Origin: a virus
DNA: 27,769 nucleotides
Virus record (IMG/VR): IMGVR_UViG_3300020183_000371
Location: 1 to 27,769 of that record
Reading direction: 5' to 3' (one strand)
A program made the position numbers and the translations under genes. Position 1 is the first letter of the stretch, and every line of letters starts with the position of its first letter. Shown here in pieces: positions 14,092-21,865 of the stretch. Below the pieces are notes generated by a model. That model made no database searches. It saw only the letters and a list, made by a program, of their open reading frames with translations, and had not been told where the DNA came from.

Positions 14092-14715
14092 CTATAAGAG
14101 ATTATTCCAAGGGTTGTCTGAGTTTTTATCTTTTTTTAATGATTGTGCAGGAGGCTCAATAGTCTGAAGCTCATTTGGAGTTTTTGGGATCTGATTCTGC
14201 ATCCGGATCATGCTCTGCAAAGCAATCACCGTTTGCTTTAACTGTGAGTTTTCCCGCAGGATTTCGTCGGTTTGCTGGTCTGCCCACTGTGCCGCACGGG
14301 TAGTAAGCAGATCGACCATGTTTTGCGTGTGGGGGAAGGAGTAAACCACGCTCGCACCGTTATGCAGAATCTGACCTCCCTGCTGCTGAGCAAGAGCAGC
14401 CAGAAAATTATTCGCTTTATCGATGGTTATTTCAGCGTGATAACTAAGCTGATCGGGACCGACAAGACCTTTGTTCTGTTCATATAAAACAGTAAAAATC
14501 TTGCCGACTTTAAATGCCTCTTCGGTTTTTTTGTTCTTGGCGTAGCGCCGCTCCAAAGCAACGTGTGACCCGAGCATCACGCCCCCCGTGGCAGCCAATG
14601 CAGGGGCAAAGAAGTTAGGTGCCAGTACGGCGGCAGCACCAGCCCCAGCGACTCCCAGCGCCACCAGAGGTGCCACATAGGAAGTCCAAGGTTCAGACAG
14701 CGGTTTTCTGGTCAT
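14092..14715 (-). CDS. Membrane-anchored winged-helix-like protein
   Basis: 207 aa from the ATG at 14715 (MTRKPLSEPWTSYVAPLVALG); the open frame reaches 14799 but the extra part overlaps the primase gene. Residues about 12-50 hold a long hydrophobic, Ala/Gly-rich stretch (APLVALGVAGAGAAAVLAP...APALAATGGVMLG) that could form two membrane helices. Residues about 90-135 read like a small winged-helix domain: 'LSYHAEITIDKANNFLAAL' followed by GASVVYSFP, the strand-turn-strand 'wing' ending in -vY-Fp. A coiled coil and a Pro/Lys-rich tail follow. This combination is unusual: a DNA- or partner-binding module held at the membrane. The start overlaps the primase-helicase gene by 23 bases, so it is made with it; the terminator at 14037-14075 follows. 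Confidence 0.55.
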   Translation of the reverse strand: MTRKPLSEPWTSYVAPLVALGVAGAGAAAVLAPNFFAPALAATGGVMLGSHVALERRYAKNKKTEEAFKVGKIFTVLYEQNKGLVGPDQLSYHAEITIDKANNFLAALAQQQGGQILHNGASVVYSFPHTQNMVDLLTTRAAQWADQQTDEILRENSQLKQTVIALQSMIRMQNQIPKTPNELQTIEPPAQSLKKDKNSDNPWNNLL

Positions 14716-17458
14716 GTTCTTCAAAGGCTTTTTGCCAGTTGTGATCTGTAGGATTTGATGCCCATTCGACCGGGCTTGGTAGCCGATTTGAACCAGCACA
14801 TGCCCGATCCGTAGTGGGGTCGAACGGCTTCAATCTTAAACCGGTAAATACAGCTTTACCATCGACGAAGCGTGGTTCGACACCAGATACTTTCAAGACG
14901 TTCTTAATGGTTTCTTTAAGCCGATCTACAAAACGTGGCTTTGCAGAGTGCTTGTATCCGTTGGATTTGCAGAAATTGACGTAAGACGCATACAGTTCTG
15001 TATAAGCATTTTTAACAAACAGGCCCCGTTCAGATTCGTCGGTGCTGGGACGGAAAGCACCCATACCAATCAAACTTTGGCTGTTCGGAGCGTATATGGT
15101 GCATTCAGCAAGCCACGCCACATACGGGTTGTTGAAGATCAAAGCTTCGAGGTTTGTGGCGTTCAGGGTCGGGACGTGTTTGACCGGATTTGCCAGCACG
15201 TCGCGCATCTGATCGAAAGGCATGGACAGTGCCCAGGTCACAACACCCGACAGCTCGGGAGCCAGTTCACCATCTACACGGTCCGCGTAAACATTTAGTA
15301 AATCGCGCCGTTTCGAAGCGGGCACGACCTTATCCATGATGATGGTTAGACGCCGACGTTCCAGACCACTGCTGATGTCACTACTACTGATGTGTTCGTT
15401 TGAGGCGATACACACCAAGACTTCAGGTTTAAAGTTGATGACTTCTTTACCGTATTTGCGCTCTGCACGCAGAGTGTCAGATGCTGACGTAATTTTCTTA
15501 AGAACATCCAAACGTTTGTTGAAGTTTGCTTCGTCCGTAAGCAGAAGCAACCGCTTCCCGATCAGGTTGTGACACTCAAATTTGTTTGTTTCAATGATCT
15601 CCAGGTTGCTGGTGTGAGTGCCAGAGAAGCCAGCCAACGCAATCAGAACCTGCTGCAGCGTGGACTTACCTGTTCCCCCAGGACCCACAAGGTGTAAAAA
15701 ACGTTCTCCTGTTGTGTACCCAGTCAGAAGAGCCCGGCAGAAAGCCTGAATAATGATGACTTTATCTTTGCCAACGCAGGAGTCCAGCCAATTGATGAAG
15801 TTCGGACACTTTGCTTTAAGGTCGAACGGGAACGAAAGTTTTGTTCTCAGGTACAGGTTTTTATCGTTTCCCGACACAAAGTCCAAGTCATCAGACTTCA
15901 GGATGCCGTTGGTAAAGGGGATACAGCTTCTGTTTTTGCTCCATATGGAAACACGACCACCGTTAACTGATTTAAGAAGCTTGGCTTTCAGAATATGAAA
16001 TACCGAGCTGACAGTAGCTGAGTTGTAGCGCTGCAGCACACCAGCGGTGATAAAGGTGTCTAACGTTTTTACAATACGTCGTTTAATGTGCTGCTCATCC
16101 TGTATATACCAAACGCCCTCATCTTTGTCATAGGTAAAGAATTCGTCTAACGAAGAATCGAATAAGAAGTCTTCACCGTAGTTATTTACAATTATGTCTG
16201 CAACGTCATTCTCGGAAAACTGTTTGGAATCTTGCTGAAGCTTGATCAGCTGAGCCGGGCTTTTCGGCGTGGATGATGCCATTTCTCTTTCCTGAGTCGA
16301 TGTTGATGTTGATGAGGATGTGATGGGCGTCGAGGTCTGCTCAAACTCGACTGTAAAAATGCTGCTGACTGGTTTGGGTTTTTGCTCTGAGATCGTTTGC
16401 TTGATCTCTTCAGGACACTTGTTTTTAAAGTAGTCCTTGTTTAAATACTTTACCTTTTTCCAAACCGCCAGTTCACCATCTTCGGATGCGATCACCAAAG
16501 CGGGCTTTAGGTCGCTGCTTTCCGAGATGCTGTTCAGGATGCGGTAGAACTTGCCATCGAGCTCCGAGCTGTAGTCGTATATATTCTCGAACACAAGCTG
16601 TGCGGTTGTCAAGGGGTCAACCATCACAGGTATTTCTGCCCGGTTGAGCCAGTTGCACCAGCCGATAATTTCTTTGAAAGCCATTGCCATGGCGAAGGAT
16701 CGATCCTCCACCACGCCTCCCTCGAGGATTTCCCTTACAGAATTACTTAAAAGTTTTTCAAGGTTAATTCCGTCAGAACTAAGTGCAGCTTTTAAGTAAT
16801 CAGGGGCGTAACCCTTGCAGGTTTGTTCTTTTGGTAAAGTTAAATAATGCTGGTAGGCTTCACTAATTTTTTCTTTTGGGATATATTTATCGGACGTATA
16901 AAAGAGTTCATCAGCGGGATTTTCCCCTTTAGTGCCATAAAAAAGATTGGGCACAGAAGTGGCACGTATGTCCGAACCAGGGATTTGTTTTGATAAATGA
17001 CGCGTAAACCATTGATAAAAATCTGTGTCGATAATCGGTGTCTCTAAACCAAAAACCAGACGGAAGCGTGGCCACTCATCTGTATAACTGGGTGACTTAT
17101 AGACAAATGAACAGTATTTTTTTACAACTTCAAGCTCTAATGCTTGCGCTTCTGTAAGTTCTTGTTTTTGAATCTTATTGCCGTCTTCGTCTTTTCCGTC
17201 ATCTTGATTATCTATATCAATAATAATTAAACCGGCTTTGATGCACTCAGTTTCATTTTTTGAACGTTTGCCTCCAAGTAAATGCCACGCACAAAGACCG
17301 GCACCTTCTGAGATATCTTTTACGATTTCTTCTATTGTTTCAAACTTATTAACCCAGTTTTCGTTAAATGCTTTGAAGTTACCGCCGGGTGCGATCTTGC
17401 CGGTCTTCGGGCTTACATGCTTTTTAACCTCATCGTTCCGGCTGTGGTAAAACTGCAT
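14693..17458 (-). CDS. Primase-helicase: AEP-like primase with SF3/D5 helicase
   Basis: 921 aa from the ATG at 17458, preceded by a strong ribosome site (GAGGGGA, 17462-17468); a weaker in-frame ATG exists at 17479. The N-terminal third looks like a primase/prim-pol of the archaeo-eukaryotic type: LIIIDIDNQDD gives the acidic pair D81 and D83, followed by EWPRFRLVFGLETPI and SVPNLFYGT. A Ser/Thr-rich linker lies near residues 370-400. The C-terminal half is a D5-type SF3 helicase: Walker A GPGGTGKST (592-600), LLLLTDEAN (Walker B, about 637-645), and VLVCIASNE (sensor/motif C, about 680-688), with RRRL arginines after it. It should prime and unwind DNA at the phage fork. It lies between the exonuclease and the membrane/winged-helix gene, on the same strand as polA and SSB. 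Confidence 0.88.
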   Translation of the reverse strand: MQFYHSRNDEVKKHVSPKTGKIAPGGNFKAFNENWVNKFETIEEIVKDISEGAGLCAWHLLGGKRSKNETECIKAGLIIIDIDNQDDGKDEDGNKIQKQELTEAQALELEVVKKYCSFVYKSPSYTDEWPRFRLVFGLETPIIDTDFYQWFTRHLSKQIPGSDIRATSVPNLFYGTKGENPADELFYTSDKYIPKEKISEAYQHYLTLPKEQTCKGYAPDYLKAALSSDGINLEKLLSNSVREILEGGVVEDRSFAMAMAFKEIIGWCNWLNRAEIPVMVDPLTTAQLVFENIYDYSSELDGKFYRILNSISESSDLKPALVIASEDGELAVWKKVKYLNKDYFKNKCPEEIKQTISEQKPKPVSSIFTVEFEQTSTPITSSSTSTSTQEREMASSTPKSPAQLIKLQQDSKQFSENDVADIIVNNYGEDFLFDSSLDEFFTYDKDEGVWYIQDEQHIKRRIVKTLDTFITAGVLQRYNSATVSSVFHILKAKLLKSVNGGRVSIWSKNRSCIPFTNGILKSDDLDFVSGNDKNLYLRTKLSFPFDLKAKCPNFINWLDSCVGKDKVIIIQAFCRALLTGYTTGERFLHLVGPGGTGKSTLQQVLIALAGFSGTHTSNLEIIETNKFECHNLIGKRLLLLTDEANFNKRLDVLKKITSASDTLRAERKYGKEVINFKPEVLVCIASNEHISSSDISSGLERRRLTIIMDKVVPASKRRDLLNVYADRVDGELAPELSGVVTWALSMPFDQMRDVLANPVKHVPTLNATNLEALIFNNPYVAWLAECTIYAPNSQSLIGMGAFRPSTDESERGLFVKNAYTELYASYVNFCKSNGYKHSAKPRFVDRLKETIKNVLKVSGVEPRFVDGKAVFTGLRLKPFDPTTDRACAGSNRLPSPVEWASNPTDHNWQKAFEEHDQKTAV

Positions 17459-17518
17459 CGGTCCCCTCAGTCCTGCCATTATGACTCGGCTCTCGAGGGC
17501 CGGCCACGGAAATGAAGC

Positions 17519-18298
17519 TTAAGCCCCGCGCAGGTTTGCGTAAAATTTTTGTACAATCTGGTGCCACTGAGCTTCATTTTTCTCTACTTCTTTTTCTCCA
17601 AAAGTAAAAACTTGTACTGAGAAACCGGGGACCGCTGTAGAGACGATAATTTGCGTCTTACTTATTTTTATGCCTAAGCAACTTTCAGCAGCAATTTTAT
17701 AGGCAGCTAGTTGCAATTGTGTTTTCTTTAGTTTGTAAACTCCTGAAATTAAAGCTTTTCTGGTCCTATCATCAATTGCTGCACCAGCTTTAGGGAAGCG
17801 TGCGCTATAAGGACCGTTAGAAGTTTTGAAGTCACCGAGAATGACTTCGCCATTTGTGTCTTTATAAATTATATCACAGCAGCCAGCCCAACCTTGTTTT
17901 GTTTTTTCGTCATAGTAATGTATACGACCTACACCATCTTCTCCAACGTACCTAGACCACTGAGGTTGGTTGTACGGTTTTTCACTCCAAAGAACCTTGC
18001 CGTTATCCAAAAGCTCATCGAGCTTTTGAGGCATGTCCGTCCAGTAAGGTTCGTAGTCACGCGGTGGGCGTACGTCCAAACCTCGAATGTAATTCTCAAC
18101 GGCACCATGGATCCACGTTCCCCGCTCAGCTGCTTTGTCCGCAGCACCAGGGTTCATTAAGTTCCAGTGCGCCAGTTTTTTCTGAGTTTCTTCCGACTGC
18201 GTAGCCGAAAGAATACTCGTTACTGATGCCAGTGGTACAGGCACTCCAGAGCAGTTGTAGTACCTAAAACCGTTGAGAGTTAATCTAGTTTGGGACAC
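17519..18298 (-). CDS. PD-(D/E)XK exonuclease, RecB/Cas4-like
   Basis: 259 aa. The nuclease core reads: ERGTWIHGAVENYI (the conserved 'RGt-iH---E' helix, residues about 58-72), GWAGCCDIIYKDTNGEVILGDFKTS (acidic D in the 'G--D' strand, then 'D-F-K' = D-x-K) and LKKTQLQLAAYKIAAE (the 'Q---Y' helix). These are the motifs of RecB-, Cas4- and phage recombination-type exonucleases, which resect DNA ends during recombination or host DNA breakdown. No Cys cluster as in true Cas4 is seen, so a Cas4 label would be wrong. It follows gene 18337-18699 by a 38-bp gap and precedes the primase by about 60 bp, in a replication/recombination row. Confidence 0.85.
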   Translation of the reverse strand: MSQTRLTLNGFRYYNCSGVPVPLASVTSILSATQSEETQKKLAHWNLMNPGAADKAAERGTWIHGAVENYIRGLDVRPPRDYEPYWTDMPQKLDELLDNGKVLWSEKPYNQPQWSRYVGEDGVGRIHYYDEKTKQGWAGCCDIIYKDTNGEVILGDFKTSNGPYSARFPKAGAAIDDRTRKALISGVYKLKKTQLQLAAYKIAAESCLGIKISKTQIIVSTAVPGFSVQVFTFGEKEVEKNEAQWHQIVQKFYANLRGA

Positions 18299-18336
18299 AA
18301 ATCTGTGTCAAATTAACTCAAGTTTAGTGGTAGAAA

Positions 18337-18699
18337 CTAAAACTTCATCGAAACTGTCGAACGGGTAGGAGGTTCATCATCCTCTTCATCATCGTTTATG
18401 TCTTCTATATTGTCTTCATCTTCATCTGATTCAATAAAGAATTCAGATTTTTGATAATCGAATTCCTTCGAACGGACATTTAATTCTTCCGACAAGCACA
18501 TGCCTGCGCAGAAGCTGTCGTTGACTATTTCCGCACATTCCTCTGCCGAGCGTGGTTGACCCTCAGGAGACACACACTCTTGCAGAAGTTGATTAGAGAT
18601 CAGGAGCGCACAGATTTTATCCAGCTTTTCATTTGTAGCTTGGAGGCCCTCGATCATTGAACGCTGGAAGTTTTCAAACTTTTCAGATCTGGATTTCAT
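18337..18699 (-). CDS. Small protein with a highly acidic tail
   Basis: 120 aa, not recognised. The first half is helical (FENFQRSMIEGLQATNEKLD) with several Cys (CALLIS, QECVSPEG, EECAEIV, CAGMCLSEE). The end is extremely acidic (about residues 88-108, runs of Asp and Glu) and closes with PPTRSTVSMKF. A disordered acidic tail ending in an aromatic residue is a feature of single-stranded DNA-binding and other replication partners, but no OB-fold is apparent here, so it may be an adaptor or DNA mimic. The start overlaps gene 18696-19238 by four bases (ATGA coupling). Confidence 0.5.
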   Translation of the reverse strand: MKSRSEKFENFQRSMIEGLQATNEKLDKICALLISNQLLQECVSPEGQPRSAEECAEIVNDSFCAGMCLSEELNVRSKEFDYQKSEFFIESDEDEDNIEDINDDEEDDEPPTRSTVSMKF

Positions 18700-19238
18700 A
18701 CCGGTAATGCGGGGAGCTGATCAACGCGGTCCCAATTTAGGCCGAAAGAGATCTGTGTGTTATCCCGCCACTTGTCGGGATGCTGGAAAACAAACCAGCA
18801 GCTTGTCACCGAGTCTTTAGTCGAACCGATCGCTCGAAACTTCGGGCGTGGGTTCAAAACGACCATGTTTGACATCCTGTGCTTCAAAAGAAAATTCCGT
18901 CTGCGAGCCACAGGTTCAATGAATGAAAGACGATCGAGTACAGCGATGCCTTCGATGGCAATCTGCATACCGTATTCCAATATGTACTCGCTGAGCTCAT
19001 TAAGGCCCATCGTGCTGGCTACAACCCAGTCGTAATTTTTTTGTTTCTCTGACACCCACCACACAGGGTCAGTTAAATTTTCCTCACATTCATTACGTGT
19101 GACTTGGAAGTTATGACTGCGCAATTGATCCGACAAAATCCCGAGTGGATCGTGAGGAACCAAGATGGAGCCTGTCATGTAGGTATGTTTTATCAGCGCG
19201 TGCGTCACTCCGTCCGGGATGCTGTAAAAGTCCTGCAT
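18696..19238 (-). CDS. Degenerate methyltransferase-like protein
   Basis: 180 aa. The layout follows a phage SAM-dependent methyltransferase family: HDPLGILSDQLRSHNFQVT takes the place of the SAM loop, NYDWVVASTMG the place of the catalytic strand, then AIEGIAVLDRLSFIEPVARR and VLNPRPKF-x5-STKDSVTSCWFVF, which match the C-terminal 'aLLLRlsFlEp--R......vL-pRp-F--.--TDsv--aW-vw' pattern. But the SAM-binding 'P--G-G' loop is eroded and the catalytic NPP(F/Y) motif is replaced by ASTM. The fold may be retained while the methylation activity is probably lost, or the protein has a different role. It starts the exonuclease-side operon and is divergent from the small + strand gene. Confidence 0.5.
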   Translation of the reverse strand: MQDFYSIPDGVTHALIKHTYMTGSILVPHDPLGILSDQLRSHNFQVTRNECEENLTDPVWWVSEKQKNYDWVVASTMGLNELSEYILEYGMQIAIEGIAVLDRLSFIEPVARRRNFLLKHRMSNMVVLNPRPKFRAIGSTKDSVTSCWFVFQHPDKWRDNTQISFGLNWDRVDQLPALPV

Positions 19239-19387
19239 TGATGATCACGGTCAGATCGAATAGAGCATAGCGGTTTCTATTCATGTTGTCGATGGAACCC
19301 ATACCTAAAATGGTCTTGTTGCACCTCAAGATTGTGCTAAACATCGCTTGGCTTGGAACGGAACAGAGTTTCCTACATCAGCGGGTG

Positions 19388-19591
19388 ATGATGGACGCTA
19401 AGAAGTTAGACAAAGAGCAACTGATTGAAATATTCGACTCGGTGCACCAGCACTATTTGCTGCGTAACAGGCTGTTTACTAACTTGATTAGTTGGTGCGC
19501 TCGAAACGGCGTGGAGCTACCGCCTATTACAGATTTGTTTGAAGACAAGGTTGCTGTTCATCCAGATCAAACGGAAACTGAATTGACATAA
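19388..19591 (+). CDS. Small unknown protein, isolated on the + strand
   Basis: 67 aa from the ATG pair at 19388/19391 (MMDAKKLDKEQLIEIF); the frame is open back to an ATG at 19283, but the extra residues are unlike the rest and overlap the promoter space of the divergent gene. The product is helical and charged with a motif-like HYLLRNRLFTNLISWCARNG and ELPPITDLFEDK. No family recognised. It is the only + strand gene in the replication block, inserted between two - strand operons. A hairpin terminator for the opposite strand lies directly at its end. It could be an early regulator or inhibitor, but nothing in sequence proves it. Confidence 0.5.
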   Translation: MMDAKKLDKEQLIEIFDSVHQHYLLRNRLFTNLISWCARNGVELPPITDLFEDKVAVHPDQTETELT

Positions 19592-19617
19592 AAAAAGGCG
19601 GCTGCGCTAGCCGCCTT
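19588..19617 (-). terminator. Intrinsic terminator of the SSB operon
   Basis: AAGGCGGCT (19595-19603) pairs with AGCCGCCTT (19609-19617) around the loop GCGCT: a perfect nine-base stem. On the - strand it is followed by a T run (complement of the A run just before it, 19590-19596), the classic intrinsic form. It therefore ends the - strand transcript of gene 19644-20462. On the + strand only a short T pair follows, so it is probably weaker for gene 19388-19591. Confidence 0.8.
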
Positions 19618-19643
19618 CCATGTCCTAATTGATTGTAACTGTA

Positions 19644-20462
19644 TTAGAAATCAATGCCAAGCGCTTTTGCCTGTTCTTCGCTTAGCTGTACCGTTTTTTT
19701 AGCTTTTGGAACCGCCGGTCTCTCATCGGTGTCACTTGGTTCCACAGCAGCAGACTGTAGAGCTTTAGGAGCAGGAGCTGAGGCCAGTGCAACCTGAGCT
19801 CCGGATGGGTGCGATTCTGCAAATCGCGCCTTAATCTCCGCATGATCTGTCCCAAGTGGTAGTTCAACCAGATCCGATCCAGGAATGTGAGACTTGAGCG
19901 CCGACGCGACCAAGTTTGCTCCTTTATCTGTGAGCCACGCATTGACATCTTCGATGAGTTTGGTTTCAGCATCGGAGGTCGCAGGGCGATCCGAAAATTC
20001 GAGTGCATTGAAATTGATCTTCGCCCCGTCTGCACCGGTGACGGGATCCCGCTCATTAAAGCTACGCGTAACAAACTTAGTCGCGGTGATCACCGACGCA
20101 CAGTTGATACGATTGTTATAGAGCGTTTGGAAATAACTGATAAAGTTCTTCTGTGAAGACTTACCCGAGATCATCGAGGTAGTCACACAGCGCGGAGGCA
20201 GAAGCCTGTGGTTAGGACTTACACCGATATATGCGATGCGCAAAAATTCTTCCTGATTTCGCATCCCTAAATTTCCGAAGAAGGGTGAGAAGCCGAGAAG
20301 AATAAATTCAATGGGAATACCGTTGTCGTTTTTGTCGACAATAGCGCTATCAGGATCAACGTCGGACTTCCAACGTCGAGCTTGAAGATCAATCCGTAGC
20401 GTATGCGGAGGGACGTTACAAAGAATTTCGTCTTCCGAAAAATGACCGGCTATAAAAACCAT
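19644..20462 (-). CDS. Unknown replication-associated protein paired with SSB
   Basis: 272 aa, not recognised. The N-terminal 190 residues are mixed alpha/beta (IPIEFILLGFSPFFGNLGM; VTTSMISGKSSQKNFISYF; INCASVITATKFVTRSF). The last 60 are an Ala/Pro/Ser-rich linker and a charged end (KKTVQLSEEQAKALGIDF). The tail ALGIDF resembles the tail ALGSIDFSL of the SSB-like protein encoded just upstream (20478-21122), so both may bind the same partner through it. The gap to SSB is only 15 bp, indicating one transcript, and the intrinsic terminator at 19588-19617 follows. A second DNA-binding or recombination-mediator protein is likely; an OB-fold cannot be proven by eye. Confidence 0.5.
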   Translation of the reverse strand: MVFIAGHFSEDEILCNVPPHTLRIDLQARRWKSDVDPDSAIVDKNDNGIPIEFILLGFSPFFGNLGMRNQEEFLRIAYIGVSPNHRLLPPRCVTTSMISGKSSQKNFISYFQTLYNNRINCASVITATKFVTRSFNERDPVTGADGAKINFNALEFSDRPATSDAETKLIEDVNAWLTDKGANLVASALKSHIPGSDLVELPLGTDHAEIKARFAESHPSGAQVALASAPAPKALQSAAVEPSDTDERPAVPKAKKTVQLSEEQAKALGIDF

Positions 20463-20477
20463 TAGAGGACTCCAGAA

Positions 20478-21122
20478 TCAGAGGGAAAAATCAATCGAAC
20501 CGAGAGCGGCAGCCGCTATCTTTCCCTTTTCGGGATCAGCAGCTTTTTTAGGAGCGGTTTTGTAGGACTTAGGCAGATAGAGAATCTTGTCCACTGTGTA
20601 GTTTAGATAACTCTTATCGTCTTTATCACTTGTCGAAACTTTACCAATTGCGATAGTTGGAGTTCCAGGAGCAAGGTCGGCAAGCTGAGCAGATAGTTCC
20701 GCCCAAGCAGTCAATTTAAACCATGCAGTTTCTTTTTCCTCTGTTTGCCATGCAAGCGAACGATTAGTCACCGTGGTGTCATTAAGCTCAACTTCTTCAG
20801 CCTTAGGCCCTAGACCACCGGTTGCGATAAACAGATTGACCGCCAGTAGATCCTCGAAGTTATCTTTAGTGACAATCAAGATCGGCTGCATTTGAAGCAC
20901 CCCATCGGGCGTTGCCCTCGTGGGACCTATAGCCAATAGAGTGTCGTCTTTTTTGAGGTTGGTTAAAAGTTTGCCTACGTAGTGGTTTTTGTTTTGCAGA
21001 AGTTGGACTTTAGTGACAACTCGTTTGTCGTTTGAAGGGAGACTCTCAGCCAAAACGTTGGCTACATCTCCGCTTTCTTCGACTTCATTTGTGACCCGAA
21101 GTCCCAGTAGAAAGACGTTCAT
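20478..21122 (-). CDS. ssb: SSB-like single-stranded DNA-binding protein
   Basis: 214 aa. The stretch NLFIATGGLGPKAEEVELND, then RSLAWQTEEKETAWFKLTAWA, LADLAPGTPTIAIGKVSTS and YLNYTVDKILYLPK follows the order of the bacterial SSB OB-fold ('iatGrLg-dpe.....g--v...slA......t-WF-v-aWg-lAe-la-l--G--v-v-G-l......-YleitvdeI-lLPk') at residues about 97-190. About 95 extra residues precede it (LRVTNEVEESGDVANVLAES...), which is unusual and may be a second, diverged fold copy. The C-terminus is ALGSIDFSL, not the bacterial DDDIPF tail. SSB protects single-stranded DNA at the fork and recruits partners. The start overlaps the HNH/HTH gene by 38 bases. Confidence 0.72.
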   Translation of the reverse strand: MNVFLLGLRVTNEVEESGDVANVLAESLPSNDKRVVTKVQLLQNKNHYVGKLLTNLKKDDTLLAIGPTRATPDGVLQMQPILIVTKDNFEDLLAVNLFIATGGLGPKAEEVELNDTTVTNRSLAWQTEEKETAWFKLTAWAELSAQLADLAPGTPTIAIGKVSTSDKDDKSYLNYTVDKILYLPKSYKTAPKKAADPEKGKIAAAALGSIDFSL

Positions 21123-21660
21123 TTTTTAAGCGTCGGTAAAGAGTCGAGCGATGGACGTTGAAAGCCTGAGCGACCTTTTCGATTGAGGTCCCTTGGCCCC
21201 GGTACGCTAGGAGCAGTTTCAAATCACCGCATGAAAGTTTGCTATTTCTTCCGTCGAGATACATGAAGTGGTACGGATTAATACAGGTTTTACAACGGCA
21301 GGTGCTTTTTGTGATTGTTTCGTCTTTAGGTATATCTAAATATCTAAGGATTAAGTTTTTTACGTAAATTCGTTTGCCGAATATATAAACACAGGGACTT
21401 CCGTTTGTGTATTTACCGTCCCAATCTGAACAAATTTTCGACCCGAAATCGTTAAAAGCTAATTTTTTAAATAATCTAGCCGTGCAATCCTCTTCAATTT
21501 GTTTGTAGCTCAGAGAAAACGAATCAGCTTCCAACGCACGACATATATCTGAAGCTTGGGCCTGCGCGTGGTTTGAATCGAAGCTTGTTAAGGCGAGTTC
21601 AAACTGTTTTTTATTTTTAAATACTGTGAGGCAATGCGCCTCATGCGTTGCCTCTTTCAC
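21085..21660 (-). CDS. Protein with HNH-like zinc region and C-terminal helix-turn-helix
   Basis: 191 aa. A Cys/His region CRCKTCINPYHFMYLDG (C121, C123, C126, H131) recalls the 'C--C-NP-H' part of HNH/His-Me nucleases, preceded by SDWDGKYTNGSPCVYIFGKR, like the first strands of that fold ('W-G---NG-P-v'). Residues about 145-182 form a helix-turn-helix of the resolvase/IS-element kind: LKLLLAYRGQGTSIEKVAQAFNVHRSTLYRRLKN. This joint nuclease-plus-HTH layout is typical of phage HNH proteins with DNA-site recognition. No clear catalytic His in a 'DH' dipeptide is seen, so it may act as a regulator. Its end overlaps the SSB gene start by 38 bases. Confidence 0.6.
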   Translation of the reverse strand: MKEATHEAHCLTVFKNKKQFELALTSFDSNHAQAQASDICRALEADSFSLSYKQIEEDCTARLFKKLAFNDFGSKICSDWDGKYTNGSPCVYIFGKRIYVKNLILRYLDIPKDETITKSTCRCKTCINPYHFMYLDGRNSKLSCGDLKLLLAYRGQGTSIEKVAQAFNVHRSTLYRRLKNERLSTGTSGHK

Positions 21661-21679
21661 AAATTCAAATGAGCTAGCG

Positions 21680-21862
21680 TCAGGCTAGTCCTGATATTAA
21701 CTTGTCGACAGCCAAAAACTTCTTTTGGAATTGCTTTTGTTCTGGAGTTAAAAGCCGGAGGTCAGTGAAACGCCGAACTAATTCGGATTTTTGTCCGTAG
21801 TCTCGATCCTCCTCCCGACTAAGGGGGCGGTAAAAAATGTCGCCCGCGTATCTAGCTGGCAT
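21680..21862 (-). CDS. Small unknown protein
   Basis: 60 aa, charged, helical, rich in Arg and Lys, beginning MPARYAGDIFYRPLSREEDR and ending FLAVDKLISGLA. No family recognised and no membrane segment. It starts three bases after the stop of gene 21866-22720 and precedes the HNH/HTH gene by 19 bp, so it is part of the same transcript. Length and coupling support a real gene. Its opening 'M-xR-AG---PL' resembles that of its upstream neighbour (MAFRFAGGLPLTG), so the two may share a short N-terminal signal or origin. Confidence 0.5.
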   Translation of the reverse strand: MPARYAGDIFYRPLSREEDRDYGQKSELVRRFTDLRLLTPEQKQFQKKFLAVDKLISGLA

Positions 21863-21865
21863 GTA

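Noticed and set aside
17490-17505. Palindrome GGCCGGCC between primase and exonuclease genes as a functional site
   Set aside because: It is a single short GC palindrome without T run or repeat context.
17519-18298. Cas4 of a CRISPR system
   Set aside because: The nuclease motifs fit, but the iron-sulfur cysteines are missing and no cas genes or arrays are present.
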